From Microvelia longipes (Eukaryota > Arthropoda > Insecta > Hemiptera > Veliidae), in contig JACMZG010001913.1 of assembly GCA_018340805.1 (NCBI GenBank), positions 17,590,629-17,654,628 on the forward strand: a DNA stretch of 64,000 nt. Direction: 5' to 3'. The notes below the pieces were generated by a model. It made no database searches. It was not told the DNA's origin and saw nothing but the letters and a program-made list of their open reading frames with translations. This document shows positions 22,550-33,479 of this stretch, piece after piece. The position numbers and the translations under genes were made by a program. The number at the start of each line of letters is the position of its first letter. Positions within the stretch are counted from its first letter, which is position 1.

Positions 22550-22730
22550 AAGAACCATCTTCAGAGGCGTATAGCATTTAAATATAGTGTGAAACTCACA
22601 TAAACTCTAGTAGAGTAGGTAGAGTATTTCTCACTTCTGAGAGTATCGCTTTTAAACAACATCCTGATGATATATGCCTCTGAAGATGTTTTCATCAGTG
22701 ATAACGAAACGTCAATGACGTCACTTTTTT
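22550..22730. repeat. Short inverted-repeat element with a CTGAAGATG...GAAACG end
   Basis: CATCTTCAGAGGC (22556-22568) is matched by GCCTCTGAAGATG (22676-22688), a perfect 13-bp inverted repeat about 108 bases apart. The right side continues ATAACGAAACGTCAATGACG. Similar CTGAAGATG...GAAACG words are common in animal interspersed repeats. The class is uncertain. Confidence 0.55.
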
Positions 22731-23663
22731 GAACCATTTAAAAATAACTTTACTTTTTTGTCATCGTATTTCGCCATCAAACCGAAAGATTTTAAACTTT
22801 CAGATATTAACTTACTCTTTGATACGCTTTTTAAAATTCACTATATGTCTAAAGCCTTGACATTAATTAAGTTTTGCTTAATTAAAAAATCTTCATTCGA
22901 TCACCAAGTTACATCTTATATTTAGTACATAAAGCATCATTTACAAGTATGTTACTTAGAGTAGATGGTGTGTAACATAATCATAAAGAAGTAACACCAT
23001 TAAAACATATTTTGGGTTGAAACTAAGGCTACTGAAACTAATAAAACCAATAAATCTTTTAACAGCGGGTTAACTTCTGACAGACTAATTTAAGTAATAG
23101 TGCCTAAAAGGAGTGGTCCGTGTTTCCTTGAACCAGCCGCCTTTACCGACTTCTACTCTTCTAATCTACACTTCTCTTAAACAAACACTTCTTAACTTCC
23201 AAATCAAGAAATAACATAGGAGGGTATGATTTTTATGTTAATTTTTAAACAGGTGCACTGTAATCGGTAAAAATTCGTAGCGGATGTGTGATTTCACAAA
23301 TGTAAGTAAATGTAACTTCATTTTAGCTAAATGATTCATTGTGCAGCATAGAGGTATATTACAAGAGGGGAAATATTTATCTCAATACATCAAGATGTAT
23401 GAAACATTTTTATGGGCTTTCAGAGGGCTCTGTGTAACCTTATTGTAACCTCCTATAAGAGTATATAAGAGTAATACATTTTTTCTTACCTCGAGTAACC
23501 TAACAAAACAAAAAAACCATGGGTTAAAATTTATGTATCTTCCTTATTTATAATTCACTTGTTATGAGTTAAAATTAGCGTAGCTGCGGCTTCTTTTTAT
23601 ATCGGGAAGTTTACTATAAAAGAGTGACCTATATTACAGAATCGTGCTTCTTATCTTATTATC
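22731..23663. other. No gene seen
   Basis: AT-rich. The segment 23400-23470 (CTGTGTAACCTTATTGTAAC) has a weak reversed counterpart near 25680-25750, perhaps two copies of an old element. Confidence 0.45.
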
Positions 23664-23876
23664 TGATAATTTATCATCAGATAAGATAAGATTATCATAT
23701 TAACTGATAATTTATCATCAGATAAGATAAGATTATCATATTAACTGATAATTTATCATCAGATAACATAAGTTTATCATATTAACTGATAATTTATCAT
23801 CAGATATGATAAGATTATCGAATTATCTGATCATTTATCTTTAGATAAGATAAGATTATCGTATTATTTGATAATT
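23664..23876. repeat. Minisatellite of ~41 bp with GATA/TTATC words (5 copies)
   Basis: The unit reads TGATAATTTATCATCAGATA, then AGATAAGATTATCATATTAAC. Each copy has two or more AGATAAG words plus TTATC words and a TGATAATTTATCA palindrome, about a dozen GATA-type motifs in 210 bases. A by-chance simple repeat is the default reading. Confidence 0.92.
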
Positions 23877-25949
23877 TTGTATCATACTATCATCTATCCG
23901 TCTTTGCAGCAGCATTTTTTGTTATTCCATGTTGTTTGTACACTTTTATCCCATTCTGAGCCACTTCTTATGCTTGCTTGTTTTTCGCAATTGTTTGATT
24001 TTTTTTATATCCTAACAAACAACCTAATAGCAAAAAAAAAATAAAATAAGATAAAAAAATATACACACATAGAAAATAAAACCTATTATTCTTGACAGTA
24101 TTAACTATATCAGCTTGAGGAATTACAAACGCGAAAAATTACAAATGTATTAATTAAATTAAGAGAACAAATGCATTTCTCTTTATTTCCCACGAATACA
24201 ATAAGATTAATGTTGTCCTCATAACTGTCCCAATAAAGCTAAAATAATCCTAATACAACACTGAAAGATCTGGGAAAAACAAATATCAAAAGAAAAAAAT
24301 CAGTAAATAATATTTTAAAATGAGAGGGGCGATAGAGGGAACCTAAGGTCTCGGATTAGGCACAAGGGGATTATTGTTATTGCCTTTAGTTACTTTTTGT
24401 TGAACGGTGGCGACACTGCAACCGCAGGGAGTTTGTTTAGGGAAACCGGTTTTTTTTGTCCCCTATTCTTTGTGTTGTTAACTTTTTAATATTAAAAGGT
24501 TTACTTTTATCATTTTATTTCTTTTTATAAGTTTTAATCGGTATGTAACACGCGTTAGAGATTAAATGAGTTAAACGATAAAAGAAATCTGACTTTAATT
24601 TTATTGTAAATGTAATTGATAGAATTGATATTGGATTATTAGATTATGGAACATAAGTAAGGTGTTTTTTATTTATTTAATTGTTTTAAAATCAGCCTTA
24701 TATTATGATGTTGTGTATAGAAATTGTTTATTTCCATACACATTTTTAACTTCGTTATTCATTAAATAGTTTTGAATATTGGCAAATAATGGAGAAGGCA
24801 TTAGTAGAAGAATGTATGTAGATTGTTATGTATAAAGGGTTAATTATTAGGTGTGAGAAATATATTATGACGTGCTTAGCTTATAGAGAGAGAAAATTTA
24901 GATCGTAACTTTAGGGTCAATCATTAGGGAAATTAATTTAACGGTAGTTTAAATTCGATACCAAAAATAATCACCTTTGGGACTTAGTTCACAGAGTCTT
25001 TTTGTATTTTGATTTCGTGCATTACAACTTGAAGCTAAATCATGCAGCTCATATCTCCATCTGTTTTAATAATATATTAAAGATTGTATACAATATACAG
25101 TATTGACATCAGATTTTAAGAAACGTTTTAATTGTTTGATAGGAACTAAATATACGTCCTATATTTTCGTTTTAAATTCGCTCCCAAAAATATCGAAACA
25201 CAAATACTCTAATATCTGGCTGGTCTCAATTTTCATTTTCCTATTTAGCAACCATTTACACATTGCAGATACATTTTTGTACAAATACTTTCCCTATTGT
25301 TGACTAACAGTTAAAGCTATTTAATGAATAGCCACACCCCGTAGTCCTCCTAGCTTTTTTGGACATTCAAAAAGTTTCGATCCATCTAAATTAACAAATG
25401 AATAACTTCCAACAATTTCCATTACCAAACTGATTCAAACAATCCTACTGTCAGTCAATATCATATATAAATATATTCTAAAGGAAATATTATAATAAAT
25501 ATATTAGATTAAATATAAATATATATAATCATAAATATATTGTTTAAATTTAGAAACATCGAAAAAGTAACATGTCAAATAAACATTAACAAATTACAAT
25601 AAATAATATAATTTAACGTTTAAAATATGTTAGAAAACACAACACTGTGAAAAGCAGACGACAATAAATTAATTATAACCTTAACTCACTCTTAGGCTTC
25701 AATGAGGTTACACAAAACTCCTAAGAGGCTCAAAAAGATGTTTAAAGCCTCTGAATATATTTAGATAGGCTATGCCTCCTTTTAGTTATATGTCTGGTCA
25801 AAAATTATTTAAAAATATATCAGGTTATAATTTTACTAACTCATTAAAATTTATTAATTGAGCTAAAGAGTACTTAAAGTTATGTGAAGTATGCAATTTA
25901 AGTTTAAACAACATTAAAAATAAAATGCTGGAACTAATTTTACTCATAA
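23877..25949. other. No gene seen; long AT-rich interval
   Basis: Nothing supported over about 2 kb. The 66-codon frame at 25103-25303 has no recognisable features. AT-rich repetition of AAATATAT at 25450-25560. Confidence 0.5.
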
Positions 25950-26371
25950 TTCCTCATTTATACCGTATATTGGAAAAGAATTGTGTTTGGAAAAAATATA
26001 AAAAAACCGGGATGACAACGGATTTATCCGTTTCAAGTTTTTTTAAAGCCTCCCAAGTAGTTTGTTATCATCGTAGCTCCCAGTGTATTTATGCTAGTTA
26101 GTTGAAACTTTGTACAAAAATCAATCTATAGTTTTAGTTGTGCTATTCCGAGAATTTTTTTATAAAGTCTCTAAGCCGCAATAATAACAGCAAAAAATTT
26201 GAAAAATCATAATACACGGAATAATGTTGCGATTAATTTGAGATTCGACAGGCATGTAGCTATGTATAAGACTAACATACGTGCTAAGTTTCATTGTTCT
26301 CATTCAGCTTTAGTTCAATTTTTATCGAATGACTTGTGTACGCTACTTAAAAACTTGTAAAAAATAAAAAA

Positions 26372-26800
26372 AAATCTAGCGCGGTGGTCCGCATGTCGGG
26401 CGAATTTCCTTTGGATGCGTGTTTCCGTGCTTAAGAACAATACTGGTTGGAATGATAATTTTTATAGTTTCTCACATTATATAATTTTACAACTACATAA
26501 TAAATAATTCCAACGCGGTGGTCCGCTGTCGGGCGAATTTCATTTAAAATGCGTGTTTCCGTGCTTTACAACCCATTTCTTGCTTAAGGTTCCGCTTAGG
26601 CTTTAGAACCTAAGCAGTTACTCAATTGTCAAGCACTGCTCGTAGCTCATTTTGTCTGTATTTTTCAAAGGAAATGCGCATAATTATCCAGTTGTTTGTA
26701 CCAAACTATGCCTCTAAAATTAGTTTGTAGCTTAGTTACTTATCTTTAAGCTTAGTCAGTTATTTCTAAAGGTTTTAGCGCATTTCCTTAGAATGTATAT
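26372..26800 (+). mobile_element. FB-family fragment nested in an S5 copy
   Basis: Starts TCTAGCGCGGTGGTCCGCAT and carries the paired terminal words GGTGGTCCGC...GGCGAATTTC...GCGTGTTTCCGTGCTT twice (26376 and 26516). Then come AACCCATTTCTTGCTTA, TTAGAACCTAAGCAGTTACT, CACTGCTCGTAGCTCATTTT and GGTTTTAGCGCATTTCCTT. Compared with 44706-45416 it has one arm plus the centre, so it is a half-foldback. Confidence 0.8.
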
Positions 26801-26824
26801 CCATGAATTTTGTTAGATAAAAAA

Positions 26825-26880
26825 AGTTAAGCAGCATCGAGCGTGGTCAGTGTCTGAGTCTGGATGGGTGACCGCGGGGA
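26825..26880 (+). promoter_or_regulatory. 5S-rRNA-derived block with intact C-box word
   Basis: AGTTAAGCAGCATCGAGCGT, GGTCAGTG, then TGGATGGGTGACCGCGGGGA. The A box and C box match 5S rRNA closely. A short insertion (TCTGAGTC) separates the intermediate element from the C box and alters the spacing TFIIIA needs. The T-run at the element end (27037-27042) could end transcription. Confidence 0.85.
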
Positions 26881-27089
26881 TTGATCTGATGAATTTACTA
26901 TATCTGAGGAAGAGCGAAGCGAGTCCGAAAAGGTGTTGCAGTATAAATTTAACGACTTGTACATTTTAAGGACGAGCGAAGCGAGTCCGAAGTAGGGAGG
27001 ATGAGCGATGTAATGAGGAAAAGTAATGACCCGATTTTTGTATGACTAATGCTTAGAGATAATAAATAGAAGGAGACAAAATAGATTGT

Positions 27090-27101
27090 GGGGGGGGGGG
27101 G
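27090..27101. repeat. 12-base G homopolymer
   Basis: An uninterrupted run of G shortly after the end of the S5 copy, unusual in this AT-rich window. Confidence 0.95.
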
Positions 27102-28179
27102 TATTCCCAATAAGGACTACAGCCAGCCCTGTCCAATTTAAATACAAGATACAAATTTTCAATATGCACTTGATTACTAGTAATGTTAGTATCGCATCAG
27201 TCGACATAAAATTCTGAACGCAGTTTAAACATATTATGACGACACTTTTAGTCGACATGTTAAAGAAGATAGAATTAAAACAATTATCATGTTTCTACAA
27301 TTTTATTTGTGTTCGTTCGTTTCCGTTTCAAATGTGATTCAGTATTTTATTTTCTAGCCGGCCAGTTAAGTGTTAACTTAAAAATCTAATTAAATAAATT
27401 AGATTTTATTTAAATTCATATTTTTTATCATTATAATAGATAAATAAGCATACTTTGTATGCAAAATTCTAATGTATGCAAAAATTTAATTATAACGTAA
27501 AAAAGTGTACTACGCTGCATTATATATCCAACCATGTGTGTTTCGATTGGTCAATGTGAAATTTATTTCCTTTACATTCCGTTGCTTTAGATTCGCATAT
27601 TTTTAAATTTGACAAAAGTAAACCAAACTTAGCTGGATCTCTTTCTGTTATGTATATCTGTACTCTATAGTTACAGCTTAACGACGCAGTAAAAGTCAGT
27701 TTGTTTGTCGCCGTTTTCCTAATCCATTGCTTTTATGGTTCATTATACATTTTTTACGGTTCTTAAGCTAATTAAGCCGACAAAATTCTCTAAACTACAA
27801 CAAAATTAATGAACATTCTGCTACTCCTTATCTAATTAAAAAGCTAGTTTTACTGCGGGTTGACAACTTGTTTACATTTCTCACTGTGTAGGTATACCGG
27901 CCTAAAAGAATTCCCTAAATTAAATTAATAGAGTAACAACAAAACATGTAATTGTACATGTAATGTAATTGTACTGATGATGCGGCCAAATTGAACTTTT
28001 ATAACTTAATTAATAAATAAGCAACACTTTAAATGAAATTAAAGTATCTTACTTGTTTTTTCTGCTTGCTTTACATCTTTCGTTAAGTAGTAAATTATAT
28101 TTTAAAATATCTTTGTTTTTAATCAATTGAGGCGACTTAATTGCTGTTGTGAGAGTTGAACATTGAATTATTTTTAGTT
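27102..28179. other. No gene seen
   Basis: AT-rich DNA; nothing recognised. Confidence 0.5.
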
Positions 28180-28410
28180 TTACTTATATCGACCGTAGGT
28201 CTATATAGGAAAAGTAATTTTTTCACTTAAAATCCAAAACATCACCTGAATTATTCTCTCCAGTTTTTTGAAAGCCTCCAGAGTATTTTGCACAAAGTTT
28301 GTTTGTCTATATGTGTATGTGGTTGTGGACGTGTAGTTTCAACGAAAGACTTAAAAGATTGGTAAAAGATCAATGTTTAGGTTATGTTAGCACAACTTAA
28401 TCTAAAAATT
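28180..28410 (+). mobile_element. S5-family 5' fragment, diverged
   Basis: TATCGACCGTAGGTCTATATAGG, an AAAATCCAAAACATCACCTG block, a CACAAAGTTTGTTTGTCTAT block with TG-rich sequence, then loss of similarity after about 28410. Short and old. Confidence 0.6.
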
Positions 28411-28578
28411 AATCTTGTACCAATCTTTGAACCCTCTGGTTCAAGATTCTCTCTGTCCGGAGTGCACTGCCGGACAGTAATTTTTCGATAACGTTATTAA
28501 CTAACTATCCTTTATGACTTAGTATCAGAAAAAATTCAAGTAACGCGAAATAATTATTGGAAATTTTGCACGCCTTCA

Positions 28579-28586
28579 GTCTAAAG
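28579..28586. other. 8-bp target-site duplication (left) of hAT MITE
   Basis: GTCTAAAG, repeated exactly at 29110-29117. Confidence 0.85.
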
Positions 28587-29109
28587 CAAGGATCTTGAAT
28601 AAAGGGGATGACGCACTAAGTCGATTTGCCATACAAACAAGTGACCCTATCGAAAACCAGAAAATAGAGAGAATTCAACACGAAACACACGTCAAAAACC
28701 AACTGCACATGCTTGGTACAAACTGCGCATGCTTACAATTCTTAAAACAGCTCAGGTCTTAAAATTTAGAGGCAAACTTACGTCACAATGGTTTCCATTG
28801 TTTATTGCTTGAGAAGGTTATAACAAACACGCTTAAATTATCACTCACTGAAGAAGCAAAGATATTCCAAAATATAAAATTATATAAGCACAAATGACTT
28901 AACAAGCGCCACAAATGTAACAATCACGAGAAGCACAGAAGAAAGTTGGGAAGCAAACTTGACAACCTTGCTACATAACCTGCGTTTGGCGCTTTTTTCA
29001 TTATAATCAAGAGGAAGGGATAAGTTTGCTTCTAATTCTCTATCTCATACAACTTCCATGGGGTCAGAAAAGTTCCTTAATGCGTCATCCCCTTTATTCA
29101 AGATCCTTG
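28587..29109. mobile_element. hAT-like MITE, 523 bp, with TIRs and perfect TSD
   Basis: Ends CAAGGATCTTGAATAAAGGG plus GATGACGCA, matched by the exact reverse complement at the right end. An 8-bp duplication on both sides is diagnostic of the hAT superfamily. Subterminal words (TCGATTTGCCAT, GTGACCCTATCGAAAA, GCACATGCTTGGTACAAACT) are shared with 63036-63333. Compared with that 298-bp copy there are about 225 extra internal bases. No transposase frame, so non-autonomous. Confidence 0.93.
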
Positions 29110-29114
29110 GTCTA

Positions 29115-29738
29115 AAGTGATGTAGAAATTCATGCAGTAGAGGTGGGGCGCGGGACACAGTGGTCCAACTCCACCGGATCAAGCTGTTTTAGATGGGCCT
29201 GCATAAAGTTCACTGTTTCTCCACTAGAGGCAGGTCGGTTCACCTTGTACGGCATATATAAAATAATTAGTTCTTCAATTTCAGGATTTAAACTATTTAA
29301 AGGGATCTTTAACAATGTTAAAAATCTTATTTATTATTTTAAATGTAAATTTTTAATAAAATTTTATAAAAATATAAACGCTGTGTTATTTTTAACTAGA
29401 CCTGATATCGAGATAAGCATGACGTGCAGAAATGGAAATTAATTTGCGTGTTTATTGCTTTTTTATTTGTTCTTTTAATGGAAAAATTCGATAAATAAGA
29501 TAAATAAATCTTATAAACAACTAATAATTTTCAGAAAATTTGTCTTGTTTACATTCTAGTTTGTAGATGTCTCGATTTAAAACTGATAACGATATTGATA
29601 ACAGTTGTACAAGGTGAAAACTAGCGCTCGATGTCGTAGTTTATGCAACTAGCCCCTGTTTTTTTAGGACCACCTCAAACCAGGGAGTTGGACCACTGTG
29701 TCCCGCGCCCCCACCCCTGCTGTATAAATTTCACTTTA
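29115..29738. mobile_element. TIR element with ~39-bp GC-rich inverted ends
   Basis: The left core (29135-29173, CAGTAGAGGTGGGGCGCGGG then ACACAGTGGTCCAACTCC) is nearly the exact complement of the right core at 29684-29721. Weaker pairing continues outward (AAAGTGA..AAATT against AATTTCACTTT). The interior is AT-rich with no transposase. A clear target duplication is not visible, partly because the left end abuts the hAT MITE duplication. Superfamily undetermined. Confidence 0.8.
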
Positions 29739-29828
29739 CTTAAGTCATTTAGAAGAGGTACAAATCGGCCAAGTTTCATCTCAGTCACCATTGGTTTCAT
29801 TTTTATGTTATGACATGTTTATTTTTAT

Positions 29829-30742
29829 TATAATGCGACACACGGCTAAAATCAATTGACAGCCCGCCAAAATCTCAATGCTTTCAACCCTCATTTTTTA
29901 ATAAAAAAATCCCTTCTTTTATGTAACAAAAAAAATTCCCTACTCTGGCAACACTGTAAGTCAGGTTATGTTTTGAATTTTATTATTTGTTTTTTTTATA
30001 TCGTATTTTTTTATTTTTAAAAATTATTTATTTACTTTTTAAGAAGGAATATTGTTGTATCTTATAAATTTCCAACTAAGTGTTGCTTGTTCGGGAAGTA
30101 TGAATTAAGTGGAGTTAAAGTTGTTAATTACGTAATGCAATGGATCATAATAGTTCTTCGATAAAAGTTTGACGATTTAAATAAATTCTCAGCTATAATT
30201 ACTTTTTTCCAAAACAAACTGCTTTTTTGTGTCAAGTTTGTATAATTGAATGCGTATTGTTTCATATTATAAAAATGATATGACACAATATGCATTCAAG
30301 ACTTAAAAAAGTCAAGACTGTCATCGATTGAAAGACATGGCATTTTAAAAAAAAATGCTGTCTTTTGGTTGACAGAGCACAGAACCTGCGCTGTACTCAA
30401 ATAGCAAGAAATGCTTGAAGAATACGTCAATGTCCAAGCGTCAAATATAGGCACTTAGATCATATTAGAACTTCGCAATAATTGGATGAATTGAACAGAT
30501 TGGAAGGAAATGAAACGAAATCAAACAGATCAATGAGCACAGTAAAAGCGACGCGAGGTTACAAATATTTACAACCAGTGTTGCCTTTTTATGATTTTAT
30601 TTACGAAAAAGGTATTTTTTTATACCGAAGTTGGCATGATGTGGAGGGGGAAAGAGCGGGGTCGGTCTGAACCAATAGAATTCTTTCCCTCACAGATTTT
30701 TTGCGCGTTGTCAATTGATTTTAGCCGTGTGTCGTTCTATAA
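29829..30742. mobile_element. TIR element, ~914 bp, ends ACGACACACGGCTAAAATCA
   Basis: Left end TATAATGCGACACACGGCTA and right end TAGCCGTGTGTCGTTCTATA are inverted repeats of about 30 bases. The same ends occur at 32815-33336. The left quarter (CCCGCCAAAATCTCAATGCT, TGGCAACACTGTA) and right quarter (TGTGGAGGGGGAAAGAGCGG, ATAGAATTCTTTCCCTCA) match that shorter copy in the opposite orientation. The middle (about 30070-30590) is unique to this copy and holds a hairpin. No transposase seen; the frame at 30482-30670 shows no domain. Confidence 0.8.
30246..30299. repeat. Near-perfect 24-bp hairpin (pre-miRNA-like geometry)
   Basis: TTGAATGCGTATTGTTTCAT ATTA pairs with TGATATGACACAATATGCAT TCAA across a 6-base loop, 23 of 24 positions pairing including wobbles. 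It lies in the middle of the TIR element. Without expression data it cannot be called a miRNA gene. Confidence 0.8.
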
Positions 30743-30859
30743 AACATCGGTATAAATTGGGAAACCCTTTATATATAATAGGTTTCCTAATTTATATTTA
30801 TATTCACAACAAGAACGCAAAGTTGTATTTTTATACGGTTAGGTTATCTGCGTATTTTG

Positions 30860-31080
30860 TCGTATCAAGCTTCGAGCTTGGTCAGTAAGTGCTTGGGTGG
30901 TCGCTTGAAGTACAAGCGTGTCCTTTCCTGTCTGAAGTGTAAAAAATTATAGATTAAACATTTTTAAAATTGTGAGGACGAGGAAAGTAATACTGTAGTT
31001 GCGAGGATAAGCGTGGCTATTCTGATCAAGTGAAGAAGAGTTCAAAGGTATCAAGACGCCCCTTTACCTAATTTTTTGTT
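30860..31080 (+). mobile_element. S5-family 3' end, degraded
   Basis: A damaged 5S-like block (TCAAGCTTCGAGCTTGGTCA, GTGCTTGGGTGGTCG at 30865-30905), then GTGAGGACGAGGAAAGTAAT and the end CCCCTTTACCTAATTTTTTG. Hairpin modules are mostly lost. Confidence 0.65.
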
Positions 31081-32814
31081 GTAATAAACTTACTAATTTA
31101 ATCAAAACTTATTTACTTACTTAAACGTATGTAACCAATACAAAAAATCTGCGATTTATATATAAAACACCATATTTTAGGGCGGCACTTTTATAAACTC
31201 TATTTATATCTTATTTTGCTTTTTGAGTCTAAATATTATTACGTAATTAAAAGGTGTGTTAAAAATCTTTTTTTAATGGACCCTTTATTAAGGCCCTTAA
31301 AACTTGAAATAGAGTCTAAAATGATATAATTAGAACAGAAGTGCCGTTTAAGATTGATCCATTTCTTATATTTTGAGACATTTTTATTTTAGTGCTATTA
31401 ACCCTATTTTTGCGGAAGCCTCTTAACTCTGCGTCATTATGATATTTCGTTAAATTTTAGCTTGTAAGACAGGAAAGGATGCATAAACTCGTAATTTTAG
31501 ATTATATCTTGTCCACCTTGTACCGAGAAGGTCATTTGTTATCGGTAAATTGCATCCTTCGAAGGGACGGGAAATTGATCCTTCTTGGTTTTCATATTGA
31601 AGGTTACCTAGAAAAGCACCCTTGTTTAGGTTTCACTTCGACAAAGTTTAAAATTTATCTGCAAACCAACCTCTCTCTATACATACGACTCAATTTTCGC
31701 ATCGGATACGTCCAATATTGTATAGGACGGGGTTTGATGTTGGATTTTAGAACCATGGTAAGGAAATATCCAATATGAGGTTCTAAACCTGTGAAATCGG
31801 GAAGTTGACAATATCCCCAGGTTTTGATTTTCCAGAGAAATGCTTTTCCAATCGTTCACCATCGGATCTTGTGTTCAATTGACCGTTTGGACATAACGTG
31901 ACACCTCGTATGTATCATTTTTATTTCCACTTATACATTACTTTATTACTATGTAAAATAGAAAGGGTAAGTCAAATAAAACCTAGGTAACAAAGTCAAT
32001 GCTGGTGGCTCTTTTTAACACACCTTTTCGCGAATTTTCATATGAAAATAACGCTTATGAGGTTGTTCGGATGTTTTTTAATAATTATGTTTAATTATTA
32101 AGACACTGTTAAATGTGGTCTTTATATCTCCCTGACCATAAATCTTAGTTTTGATCTTTCATCTTTCAGCAAATAATTCTTTACACTTTTATTTGCTCTT
32201 ATCAATTGCCTTGATTGTGTACAATTATCAGTCAACAATGATAAATTTATTCCTAAATCTTTTCATTCTAAATCACAAGAATTTTTTGCTAGGTTAACAC
32301 TAGCGAGTTTAAATTTGAAAATTACGCTTATATAAAGTTAAAAGTACATAATTTAATCTGTAATTTTCCTAACTCAAATTTATTAATTTATACTAGTTTT
32401 CCCCGTTCTATACACAATAACAAGACAAGTTTGATCACTTCTTTGTATCAGGAGTTTTGACAAATTTCTGTGTAGACGTGTTTATAACTAGTATAGATTG
32501 GTATCTGGATCAGGTTTTTACTAACTTGTAATGCAATAGATACGATTGCACGTACGGACACATGTTATATCACAGAGAACTAACGTATTGCTACGTGAGT
32601 GAGAATGTTTTGACGAGCTAGCTGACTCGCAAATCTTATTATTAGGATCAACCCGATGTAATATCTGTTGGATTGATCCGCGAGATTAATAAAGCCTGTG
32701 TATGAGAAAACACCTAATTGCAAAATTAGCTGATAATAATAAATGAATTAATTATTATTTATTTGTTTAAAAGATTTACAATTTTCTCAATAATCTGACT
32801 CAAAATAATTGTTT
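31081..32814. other. No gene seen
   Basis: The 99-codon frame at 31479-31778 is the longest here. It has no recognisable domain and no supporting context. A fragment of the 1975-2440 element end is present reversed at about 32028-32070 (GCGAATTTTCATATGAAAAT then AACGCTTATGAGGTTGTTCG). Confidence 0.5.
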
Positions 32815-33336
32815 TATAGTATAAAACACGGTTAAAATCAGTTGATCTTTGAGGGAAAGAATTCTATTGGTTCAGACCGACCATCCCGCTTCCCCCTTCA
32901 CCTCATGCCAACCTCTATAAAAAATACCTTTTTCCTAAATAAAATCATTAAAAGGCGAAACTGGTTTTAAAAATTTGTTACCTCCTGTTGGTTATTTCCC
33001 TCATTGTGCATTTTGATCTGTTTGAGTTCGTTTTTGTTTCATTTCAATGTGTTTAATTTATTTAATTATTGCAGCGTGTTGGTTTTTATTGTATTTATAC
33101 ACTTAATTGGTAGCTTTAAAATATACAACACAATGTTTATATTTAAAAAGTAAATAAATAATTTTTAAAATAAAAAAATACGTTATATAATAAAAACAAA
33201 TAATAAAATCCAAAACACAACCTGAAATACAGTGTTGCCAGAGAAGAGAATTTTTATCGTTACTTAAGAAAAGTTGGTTAAAAGCATTGAGGTTTTGGCA
33301 GGCTGTCAACTGATTTTAACCGTGTGTCGTACTATA
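32815..33336. mobile_element. TIR element, ~522 bp, deletion derivative of the 29829 family
   Basis: Ends TATAGTATAAAACACGGTTA and CCGTGTGTCGTACTATA. In reverse orientation it matches the two outer quarters of 29829-30742 (GGGAAAGAATTCTATTGGTT, CCTCATGCCAACCTCTATAA; TGTTGCCAGAGAAGAGAA, GCATTGAGGTTTTGGCAGGC) and lacks its middle. A typical MITE derived by internal deletion, though the larger copy is itself non-coding. Confidence 0.8.
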
Positions 33337-33479
33337 GTGACACAATTAATGTTCGACATTTTGTCTTATCCCACTCTCTTCCGTTTCTTCTAACTTAACA
33401 GGGCGCCAACTGAGCCTGAACTAACTCTGTGCAAAGGTTATTCTTCTCTTTAATTTACTGACCGTTCGAAGTAATTGAT

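Larger units (their letters stand above)
25950..27045 (+). mobile_element. S5-family copy, complete but split by a nested FB-family fragment
   Basis: 5' end TTCCTCATTTATACCGTATA, then AAAACCGGGATGACAACGG, GTTATCATCGTAGCTCCCAG, GTTGAAACTTTGTAC, ACTAACATACGTGCTAAGTT, CGAATGACTTGTGTACG up to about 26371. A foreign block follows (26372-26800), then the element resumes with GTATATCCATGAATTTTG, the 5S-like block (26825-26880), three hairpin-tail modules (GAGCGAAGCGAGTCCGAA twice) and the end GACCCGATTTTTG. Without the nested block the copy is about 670 bp. Confidence 0.88.

Noticed and set aside
26825..26880. A genuine 5S rRNA gene
   Set aside because: Only the internal promoter half is present, with insertions; the 5' half and the closing helix of 5S rRNA are missing.
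31479..31778. 99-codon frame as a small gene
   Set aside because: No domain, no signal or membrane pattern that stands out, no splice or promoter context; a frame of this length is expected by chance in 64 kb.
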